48,346 nt of DNA. It comes from Euryhalocaulis caribicus (GTDB taxonomy: Bacteria; Pseudomonadota; Alphaproteobacteria; Caulobacterales; Maricaulaceae). Positions 42,353 to 48,346 of this stretch are shown piece after piece. The translations under genes and the position numbers were made by a program. The first letter of the stretch is position 1. Every line of letters starts with the position of its first letter. Location of the stretch: contig NZ_ASJA01000020.1 of assembly GCF_000412185.1 (NCBI RefSeq), positions 1 to 48,346 of the forward strand. The letters are read 5' to 3'. The notes under the pieces were generated by a model, which was not told the origin of the DNA, made no database searches, and worked only from the letters and a program-made list of their open reading frames with translations.

Positions 42353-42404
42353 GGGTTGGTTTGGGTTTCCGGTTATGCCTACGCCTCCACGGCCGCGCGT
42401 TAGT

Positions 42405-42543
42405 TTCTGTGACGGGCCTTCGAGACGCCGCGCTCTGGCGCGGCTCCTCAGGGTGAGGGTGATGGGAAAGGGATAGGAGAAAGAGGGGCTTCCAGCCCCT
42501 CAAACCTTAGCCTGAGGAGCCCGGAAGGGCGTCTCGAAGGCGG
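42405..42543 (-). repeat. MITE-like 139-bp element, family B copy 2
   Basis: Inverted, equally long copy of 5691-5829. Outer arms CCTTCGAGACGC... and ...GCGTCTCGAAGG, inner CTCCTCAGG / CCTGAGGAG. The central part differs most between copies, as expected if the ends are under constraint or are the recognised part. Confidence 0.85.
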
Positions 42544-42556
42544 GCTCTAGAACCGC

Positions 42557-42586
42557 GAATTTCCCCGGGAAAATCCGGGGAAATTC
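42557..42586 (-). terminator. Hairpin directly after regA
   Basis: An 11-bp perfect stem, GAATTTCCCCG / CGGGGAAATTC, with an 8-nt loop begins one base beyond the regA stop codon (minus strand). No T tract follows. A related sequence (GAATTTCCCGGGAAA) lies at the outer side of the other family B copy near 5659-5673, so it may be part of the repeat rather than a dedicated terminator. Confidence 0.5.
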
Positions 42587-42587
42587 C

Positions 42588-43169
42588 CTATTTGGGGGCG
42601 CGTTTGGCGAGGATGCGTTGCAGGGTGCGGCGGTGCATGCCGAGGCGGCGGGCGGTTTCGGAGACGTTGCGGTTGCACAGCTCGTAGACGCGGAGGATGT
42701 GCTCCCACCGCACGCGGTCGGCGGACATGGGGTTGTCCGGCGGCTCGGGCAGTTTGCCGGGGCCGGCCAGCAGGGCGTTGGTGATGGCGTCGGCGTCGGC
42801 GGGCTTGGAAAGATAGTCCACGGCGCCGGCCTTCACGGCGGCCACCGCCGAGGCGATGCCGCCATAGCCGGTCAGCATCACCACGCGGCAATCGGGGCGG
42901 TATTCGCGCAGGGCCTCGACGACATAGAGGCCGTTGCCGTCCTCCAGCCGCAGGTCGAGCACGGCGAAGGCGGGCGGGTTGAGGCGGGCGATGTCGATGG
43001 CGTCCTCGACCGTGGCGACGGCGCTGACCGAGAAGCCGCGCTGTGTCATGGCCTGACCAAGACGGGTGCGGAACGCGCCGTCATCGTCGAGAATCAAAAG
43101 CGAATGATCCTCCGGCAATTCAAGACGGTCCGGCTTCACGTCGGGGTGGGACTGGGGCGTATTCATCAT
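42588..43169 (-). CDS. regA: Redox response regulator RegA/ActR/PrrA
   Basis: A 193-residue regulator: receiver domain with phospho-acceptor Asp72 (FAVLDLRLEDGNGLYVVEAL), acidic pocket Asp28-30 (LLILDDDGAFRTRL), conserved KPAD near the end, and a Fis-type helix-turn-helix at the C-terminus (NVSETARRLGMHRRTLQRIL). In relatives it controls respiration, terminal oxidases, CO2 and nitrogen fixation in answer to quinone redox state. I choose ATG 43169, seven bases after AGGAGG; the longer frame to 43253 overlaps regB. It follows regB by 20 bases. Confidence 0.95.
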   Translation of the reverse strand: MMNTPQSHPDVKPDRLELPEDHSLLILDDDGAFRTRLGQAMTQRGFSVSAVATVEDAIDIARLNPPAFAVLDLRLEDGNGLYVVEALREYRPDCRVVMLTGYGGIASAVAAVKAGAVDYLSKPADADAITNALLAGPGKLPEPPDNPMSADRVRWEHILRVYELCNRNVSETARRLGMHRRTLQRILAKRAPK

Positions 43170-43189
43170 CAAGCTGCCTCCTGCCCGGT

Positions 43190-44530
43190 CTATATAGGTT
43201 GCGGATCCGCCGAGGGCGAGTAGGGCGGCGCTTGAATTGCACCAATCGGCCACACAGCCACGGCGCGCGCGCCCGAAGCGGTGTTGGAAAAGGCGATCTT
43301 TCCGCCCGTGCGGGTGATCAGCGTGTCGGCGATGAACACGCCAAGACCCATGCCGCCGGCGTCCGCCGCCCCTTCGCGGGTCGAGACATAGGGCTCGCCC
43401 AGCTTGGCCAGCACTTCCGGGTCGAAGCCTTCGCCGTCATCCTCGATGGTCACGGTGACGTCGCGGTCGGTCCAGACGCCGGTGACGGTGACGCGGGCGG
43501 CGGCGAAATCCACCGCGTTCTCCACGATATTGCCGAGGCCATAGATGATCTCTGGCGCGCGGGTGAGATCGGGCATGCGGCCCGGACCGGAAACGGAGAT
43601 ATCGATCTCCGCCCCGAAATGGCGGAAGGGTTCGGCGATTTCCTCCAGCAATGTGCGGAAATCGGCGCGGGCGATGCCGGCGTCGGCCTCGTCCCCGCGG
43701 CGGGAGAGCTGTCCCAGAATGTCGCGGCACCGCTCGGCCTGCTGGACCAGGAGGCGGGCGTCATCGGCCAGCGGGCTGTCTTCGGGGATGGCGCGCGCCA
43801 TTTCCTTGGCGGTGAGCTGGATGGTGGCCAGGGGCGTGCCCAGCTCATGCGCGGCGGCGGCGGCGATGCCGCCAATGGCAGCCAGGCGCTGTTCCCGCGC
43901 CAGCACGGCCTGCGTGGCGGTGAGGGCCAGAGCGTTGCGCGCGGCCTCCGCCGAGGCGCGCCAGGCGGTTAGGCCGGCAAAGGCCATGGTGATGACCAGC
44001 GCGGTCCACAGGCCGAACACATACATGGTCGGCAGGATGAGGGGCTGACCCTCCGACCAGGGCAGGGGATGGCCCAGTACGGCGATGGCGGCGGTGCAGG
44101 ACAGGGCGAACACCGCCAGCGACAGCGCCATGCGGCCGGGAAGGGTGGCCGCGCCGATAACGACCGGGGCGGCGAGGATGACGACATAAGGGTTTTCGAG
44201 TCCGCCGGTGAGGCCGAGGATGAGGGCAAGCTGGGCGATATCGAAGGCGAGCTGCCACATCGCCTCCTGCGGGCGGGCGAGGCGCGACAGGCGCAGCCGC
44301 ACCGACATGGCGAGGTTGAGGCCGATCGAGGCGGCGATGGCGGCGAAACAGGCGGCCAGCGGCAGCTCGAACCCCAGGCCGAACTGCACCACCAGCACGG
44401 TCGCCATCTGCCCGGCGGCGGCGAACCAGCGCAGCATGACCAGGGTGCGCAGGCGGACCGTGCCCCGGACCGGCGGCGTGAGGGGGCGGTCATCGGGGGG
44501 CGCGGCGTATGTGTCGCCTTTCATGGACAT
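43190..44530 (-). CDS. regB: Redox sensor histidine kinase RegB/ActS/PrrB
   Basis: A 446-residue kinase with six N-terminal membrane helices (to about residue 190). The quinone-site loop GGLENPYV is at 109-116; the H-box AAAAHELGTPLATIQL has phospho-acceptor His228; Cys268 (QAERCRDIL) lies exactly 40 residues later, as the redox-active Cys265 does from His225 in Rhodobacter RegB. ATPase boxes: NIVENAVDFA, IEDDGEGFDPE, GGMGLGVFIADTL. It phosphorylates RegA. Divergent from senC with 100 bp between, the classical reg arrangement, with regA on the kinase side here. Confidence 0.95.
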   Translation of the reverse strand: MSMKGDTYAAPPDDRPLTPPVRGTVRLRTLVMLRWFAAAGQMATVLVVQFGLGFELPLAACFAAIAASIGLNLAMSVRLRLSRLARPQEAMWQLAFDIAQLALILGLTGGLENPYVVILAAPVVIGAATLPGRMALSLAVFALSCTAAIAVLGHPLPWSEGQPLILPTMYVFGLWTALVITMAFAGLTAWRASAEAARNALALTATQAVLAREQRLAAIGGIAAAAAHELGTPLATIQLTAKEMARAIPEDSPLADDARLLVQQAERCRDILGQLSRRGDEADAGIARADFRTLLEEIAEPFRHFGAEIDISVSGPGRMPDLTRAPEIIYGLGNIVENAVDFAAARVTVTGVWTDRDVTVTIEDDGEGFDPEVLAKLGEPYVSTREGAADAGGMGLGVFIADTLITRTGGKIAFSNTASGARAVAVWPIGAIQAPPYSPSADPQPI

Positions 44531-44630
44531 GGAATTTGCGCTTTCCTAACTGGCCTCTGCACGGGCGCTCGGCCCGGCCCATTGTTACGCCCCGCGCGCC
44601 CCGCGCGCCAACACGCAAAAAGGACACGCC

Positions 44631-45269
44631 ATGCGACCGGCGTCCGGATTTTCCACCCTATCCAAGATTATTATCGGCGGTTCGTTGGCGCTGATCGTGG
44701 TGCTTGTGGCGGCGGTGCTGCTGCGCCCGCAGCCGCAGGGGCCGAGCATCGCCCAGCCGATGGGCAGCGCGGCGATCGGCGGCGAATTCACCCTTACCGA
44801 CGATTCCGGCGAGACGTTCACTGACGAGGATCTGAAGGGCAAGGCCAGCCTGATCTATTTCGGCTATACCTATTGCCCCGATGTCTGCCCCTATTCGCTG
44901 CAGGCGATGAAGGCGGCGCTGGGGCAGCTCGGCGCAAGCGAACGCGAACAGTTCCGCACAGTCCTGATCAGCGTCGATCCGGAGCGCGACACCGTTGATG
45001 CGCTGCACCAATATGTTCAGTCCGAAGCGTTCCCCGAAGGCCTGATCGGCCTGACCGGGACGGCCGAACAGGTCGATGCGGCGAAGGCGGCCTACAAGGT
45101 CTATTCCGCGAAAGTCGAGGATGAAGGCTCATCCGCTCAATACCTTGTGGATCATACAAGCCTGATCTTCCTGATGGGCAAGGACGGAGAATTCGTCTCC
45201 GCCTTTACCCACCAGGAGCCGCCGGAAACGATTGCGAAAGGCCTCCGCGACTATATTGCAGCGCAGTAA
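44631..45269 (+). CDS. senC: SCO1/SenC copper chaperone
   Basis: A 212-residue membrane-anchored thioredoxin-fold protein. One N-terminal membrane helix (IIIGGSLALIVVLVAAVLL), then the periplasmic domain. Copper ligands: C82 and C86 (YCPDVCPYSL) and His175 (YLVDHTSLIFLMG). It delivers copper to the CuA or CuB centre of cytochrome c oxidase and has been tied to RegB signalling. AAAAAGGA precedes ATG 44631. Confidence 0.95.
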   Translation: MRPASGFSTLSKIIIGGSLALIVVLVAAVLLRPQPQGPSIAQPMGSAAIGGEFTLTDDSGETFTDEDLKGKASLIYFGYTYCPDVCPYSLQAMKAALGQLGASEREQFRTVLISVDPERDTVDALHQYVQSEAFPEGLIGLTGTAEQVDAAKAAYKVYSAKVEDEGSSAQYLVDHTSLIFLMGKDGEFVSAFTHQEPPETIAKGLRDYIAAQ

Positions 45270-45354
45270 AAGCGTTTGCCCTTGCCGGTGCGGCGGGCCT
45301 ATCCTTTTCCGCTGACAAGACCGCAAGAGTCGAAATTTCAGAGGGGGCGCAGAT

Positions 45355-46647
45355 TTGCTTTACGCAATGTACGAGATGGGGCGCGCCGCGATGACGCCCT
45401 GGCGCGCGGCGGTGAACGCCGGGCGCAATGCGGCCCTGTCGCCGATGAACCCGTTTTTCGAAACCCCGGCCGCGCGGACCTGGGCCGCGGCGGCGGAAGT
45501 GTTCGAGCGGGCCTCCCGCGCCTATAACCGCCCCGACTGGATGATCGAGGCGACCGAGATCGGGGGGAGCCGCGTTCCGGTCAGCCCCGAGACGATCTTC
45601 GAGACGCCCTGGATGGAGCTGACCTGGTTCCGCCGCGAGGCCGGGGCGCTGAAGGCGGCGACGGGCGGCAAGGCGCAGCCGAAACTGCTGCTGGTCGCGC
45701 CGATGTCCGGCCATTACGCCACGCTGCTGCGCGGCACGGTCGAGGCCTTCCTGCCCGATTTCGAAGTCTTCATCACCGAATGGAAAAACGCCCGCGCTGT
45801 CCCCTTGAGCGACGGGCGTTTTGATTTGAACGACTATGTCGATCACGTGATCGACGCGCTGCACGTGCTGGGGCCGCAGACCCATGTCGCCGCGGTGTGC
45901 CAGCCGGGGCCGCTGGTGCTGGCCGCCACGGCCGTGATGGCGGACAATGACGATCCGTGCACGCCGGCCAGCATGACGCATATGGGATCGCCCATCGACG
46001 CCCGGCGCTCGCCCACCGTTCCCAATGTGCTGGCCATGCAACGGCCGCTGAGCTGGTTCAGGGATAATCTGGTCCACACCACGCCGCCGCCCTATCCGGG
46101 GGCCCTGCGCCGGGTCTATCCGGGCTTCCTGCAGCTGATGAGCTTCATGAACATGAACTGGGACCGGCACGTGGACGCGCACTGGTCCTTTTTCGAGCAT
46201 CTGGTCGATGGCGACGGCGACAGCGCCGAGAAGCACCGGGAATTCTATGACGAATACCTGGCGGTTATGGATCTGTCGGAGGAATTCTACATCCAGACCG
46301 TGGACGAGGTGTTCCAGCAATTTACCCTGGCGCGCGGCAAGATGATGCATCGCGGCCAGCGCGTGCGGCCGCAGGCGATCACAAAGACGGCGCTGATGAC
46401 GGTCGAGGGCGAGAACGACGATATTTCCGGCATCGGCCAGACTCAGGCCGCGCATGATCTTTGCGAGAATATCCCCGAGGAGATGCGTCTGGACCACGTG
46501 CAGGACGGGGTGGGGCATTACGGCGTGTTCAACGGCCGCCGCTTCCGCGAGGAAATCGCGCCCTGCATGAAAGGCTTCATGCGCAGCCACTGGGATGAAA
46601 AGGCGGACCTGAAGGCCCGCCCGGACTTCGCGGCGCTGATCCGCTAG
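45355..46647 (+). CDS. phaZ: Intracellular polyhydroxyalkanoate depolymerase
   Basis: A 430-residue alpha/beta-hydrolase that mobilises stored PHB granules. The start is TTG 45355, eight bases after GAGGGGG; it gives MLYAMYEMGRAAMTPWR, the usual family N-terminus, whereas the ATG at 45367 would cut it. The nucleophile is Cys182 in AAVCQPGPLVLAAT, as in Ralstonia-type PhaZ, and VEGENDDISGIGQTQAAH with HYGVFNGRRFREEI carry the Asp and His of the triad. No phaC or phasin gene lies here. Stop lies 4 bases from the stop of the convergent lipoprotein gene. Confidence 0.95.
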   Translation: MLYAMYEMGRAAMTPWRAAVNAGRNAALSPMNPFFETPAARTWAAAAEVFERASRAYNRPDWMIEATEIGGSRVPVSPETIFETPWMELTWFRREAGALKAATGGKAQPKLLLVAPMSGHYATLLRGTVEAFLPDFEVFITEWKNARAVPLSDGRFDLNDYVDHVIDALHVLGPQTHVAAVCQPGPLVLAATAVMADNDDPCTPASMTHMGSPIDARRSPTVPNVLAMQRPLSWFRDNLVHTTPPPYPGALRRVYPGFLQLMSFMNMNWDRHVDAHWSFFEHLVDGDGDSAEKHREFYDEYLAVMDLSEEFYIQTVDEVFQQFTLARGKMMHRGQRVRPQAITKTALMTVEGENDDISGIGQTQAAHDLCENIPEEMRLDHVQDGVGHYGVFNGRRFREEIAPCMKGFMRSHWDEKADLKARPDFAALIR

Positions 46648-46651
46648 GCCG

Positions 46652-48193
46652 CTAGTTTTCGGTCGCCTCGGCGGAGAAGTTCAGGGCGTCCTCGTCGACC
46701 ACGCCGCCCTCGCCGACAAACTCGCTGAGGGCCAGCGGGGCGTCCGGCGCCACGCGGATGGTCAGAACGCCGGGATCCTGAAGGAAGCTGGTCAGCGCGG
46801 TCGAAAGCTCGGTCAGCGCGGCGCGCGGGGCCTGTTCGGGGGCGAAGGCGGACATCAGGGCCACCATGCCTACGGCCTGCGCGCGGACGGTTTCGGGGTC
46901 GGCGCCCTGCATCTGCGCCGTTCCGTTGAAGATATTGTCGGTCAGGCCGCGATCCTCCAGCCGCAGCATGAAGTCGCGCAGCTTGATGTCTTCCAGCGGC
47001 AGGTCGGCGGCGGCGGGCGGCGCATCGCCCGGCTCGGCCGCGGCGAGATCGGTGCTCAGGGCGACATATTCGCCATAGCCGTCCATATCCAGCGTGGTTT
47101 CAAGGCGGAAGCCGTCCTCCATCTCCACCCAGCTATCCTCGATAATCAGGCGGTCGGCCTCGCGGTCCCAGACCTGGCGGCCGGCGCTGGACAGTTTCAG
47201 CGTGTCATAGCCGAACATGCCGGCCATGACCCCGCCCTGCATCCCCAGCGGGCCGGACGTGTCGAAGCTGATCTCCATGGCCGGAACTTCGCTGAGCGAG
47301 ACCATGCGCTTGCCTTCGGTGCGGTTGGAGAAGGCCGCTTCGGGCATGTCGAGCTTCACCCCGCCAATATCGGCGGTCAGGCCCTCGATCCTGCCGTCCA
47401 TGTCGAAATCGCCCTGCATCTGGTCCTGCTGCATCTGCTCCATCAGCTCGCCAAGGGCGTCCGGATCGCTGTCGGCCAGCGAGAACATGTCCATGGAGCG
47501 GGCATAGACGTCGTTCATGCGGATGGCCTCGACCGCGAGGGCGGCGTTGACCGGCTGGCCGGTCTGTTGGTCGGTGAAGGTCGCCGTGAAGTCGAAATCA
47601 TTGAAATTCATGGCGCCGAGCGTGCCGTCCTCCAGATCGTCCATCTCGATGGAGGCCAGCGTCATGGCGCCTTCGCCCTCGCCTTCCTCGGCGAAGGTCA
47701 GCTCCAGATCCTCCAGCAGGAAGGCGTCGAAGGCGAGTTCGGAGAAACGGGCGGCGTCCTCCGCAGAGCTTCTGGCGCCGTCATCGTCGTTGTCGTCGGC
47801 CTCCTGCATGGCGCGGACCATGGCGGCGTTCGGGCCGGCCAGGCTGATGCGCGCGACAGTTATTTCCGAGCCTTCGCCGCTGGCGGAGAAGTTTTCCATT
47901 TCCCAGAGGTCGAAGACCGGCTGGCCGTCATCCATGCGCGGGTTCTCGACGACCAGGGACTCCAGCTCGGCCGTTCCGTCCAGATCGCCGCCCGCCTCTG
48001 CCATATCGAAGGTGAGGCCGGTGAAGACCGCGCGGTCGCCGTCGCGGCGGTAATCGTCCCAGGTGACGCCTTCGGCGGTGTCCTCGGTCAGCTCCAGCGC
48101 GGCCAGGGCTTCATCGAACGCGGCGTCGCCGCCGCCGCGGCCGCAGGCGGCCAGAAGGACAAAGGCGGCGGGAACGATCAGGGATTTCTTCAT
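46652..48193 (-). CDS. Large acidic lipoprotein of unknown function
   Basis: A 513-residue lipoprotein with signal KKSLIVPAAFVLLAAC (lipobox Cys17). The mature part is strongly acidic and methionine-rich, with repeated beta-like pieces of the form LxLxxxxxEDxxLG, for instance FSELAFDAFLLEDLELTFAE, MTLASIEMDDLEDGTLGAMNFNDFDFTATF, RIEGLTADIGGVKLDMPEAAFSN. The alternation suggests stacked strands, a long beta-groove or AsmA-like shape, but I cannot assign a family. It probably sits in the outer membrane facing the periplasm. No close partner is visible. Confidence 0.75.
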   Translation of the reverse strand: MKKSLIVPAAFVLLAACGRGGGDAAFDEALAALELTEDTAEGVTWDDYRRDGDRAVFTGLTFDMAEAGGDLDGTAELESLVVENPRMDDGQPVFDLWEMENFSASGEGSEITVARISLAGPNAAMVRAMQEADDNDDDGARSSAEDAARFSELAFDAFLLEDLELTFAEEGEGEGAMTLASIEMDDLEDGTLGAMNFNDFDFTATFTDQQTGQPVNAALAVEAIRMNDVYARSMDMFSLADSDPDALGELMEQMQQDQMQGDFDMDGRIEGLTADIGGVKLDMPEAAFSNRTEGKRMVSLSEVPAMEISFDTSGPLGMQGGVMAGMFGYDTLKLSSAGRQVWDREADRLIIEDSWVEMEDGFRLETTLDMDGYGEYVALSTDLAAAEPGDAPPAAADLPLEDIKLRDFMLRLEDRGLTDNIFNGTAQMQGADPETVRAQAVGMVALMSAFAPEQAPRAALTELSTALTSFLQDPGVLTIRVAPDAPLALSEFVGEGGVVDEDALNFSAEATEN

Positions 48194-48316
48194 GGACGCG
48201 GTCTCCGGCAGGGAATGGCTGGGCGTTTTTCAGCAAACTAGCGGGCCGGACGCGGTCTGTGAACGCGAACGGCGGTTATCACGGATATTTTTTGCGCAAG
48301 GCCGGAGGGCGGGCGG

Positions 48317-48346
48317 TCAGTCGCCGCCGGCGCCGTTTTCGCGGAC
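48317..48346 (-). CDS. Possible C-terminal end of a gene running off the window
   Basis: On the minus strand a frame open from the window edge ends VRENGAGGD then TGA at 48317-48319. Ten codons are too few to identify anything; noted only because the spacing to the lipoprotein gene start at 48193 (124 bp) would fit a gene upstream. Nothing else is seen in 48194-48316. Confidence 0.25.
   Translation of the reverse strand, partial: VRENGAGGD

Overview
This is a GC-rich chromosomal window from an alphaproteobacterium, most likely of the Caulobacterales/Hyphomonadaceae-Maricaulales type. The evidence is the gene set: CcrM cell-cycle methyltransferase, DciA (DUF721), the RegB/RegA-SenC redox system, MmcB, the atpI-B-E-F'-F operon with a b-prime subunit, and the block ETF-QO / TPR lipoprotein / ispE / polyprenyl synthase / DUF2007 / methyltransferase. 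The placement is inference from gene content and style; no rRNA, tRNA, CRISPR array, transposase or prophage was found. Genes are tightly packed, many linked by ATGA-type overlaps.

Layout. 1-5611: a glycine-riboswitch-controlled glycine cleavage operon (gcvT, gcvH, two tiny membrane proteins, gcvPA, an AT-rich orphan gene, gcvPB) closed by a strong terminator. 5612-6602: a noncoding stretch made largely of palindromic repeats. 6603-13275: an M49-type zinc peptidase lipoprotein, two paralogous acyltransferases enclosing a membrane-anchored glutamate-synthase-like FMN protein and a Ca2+/Na+ antiporter. 13462-14882: small membrane proteins and an ArsR-SRPBCC operon with a large perfect inverted-repeat operator. 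14917-17589: the F0 part of ATP synthase. 17633-24654: genome-maintenance genes (smc, a DsbA-like lipoprotein, dciA, mutY), an exported RidA homologue and MarC. 24815-29214: cyanide-insensitive bd-type oxidase with a 48-residue accessory protein, ccrM, rnhB. 29302-33424: two small glycosyltransferase-like proteins, DUF2254 membrane protein, a methyltransferase and a uracil-DNA glycosylase. 33496-42055: ETF-QO, TPR lipoprotein, isoprenoid and quinone-tail enzymes, sirtuin, YbjN, a small zincin, SOS-linked MmcB. 42056-42587: a second repeat cluster whose elements match the first in inverted orientation. 42588-48346: RegA, RegB, SenC, PHA depolymerase, a large lipoprotein of unknown function and the window edge.

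How it fits together. Respiration and redox form a theme: ETF-QO feeds the quinone pool, IspB makes the quinone side chain, the CIO oxidase and ATP synthase use the electron flow and proton gradient, and RegB/RegA with SenC sense the state of that chain. A second theme is DNA maintenance: SMC, DciA, MutY, uracil-DNA glycosylase, MmcB, RNase HII and CcrM. The less expected parts are the foreign-looking gene between the two halves of glycine decarboxylase, the paired inverted repeat clusters 36 kb apart, the 19-bp perfect double operator of the ArsR operon, and four convergent gene pairs that share one CTAG tetranucleotide as both stop codons. No clearly new multi-gene system is evident; the best candidates for undescribed biology are these elements.
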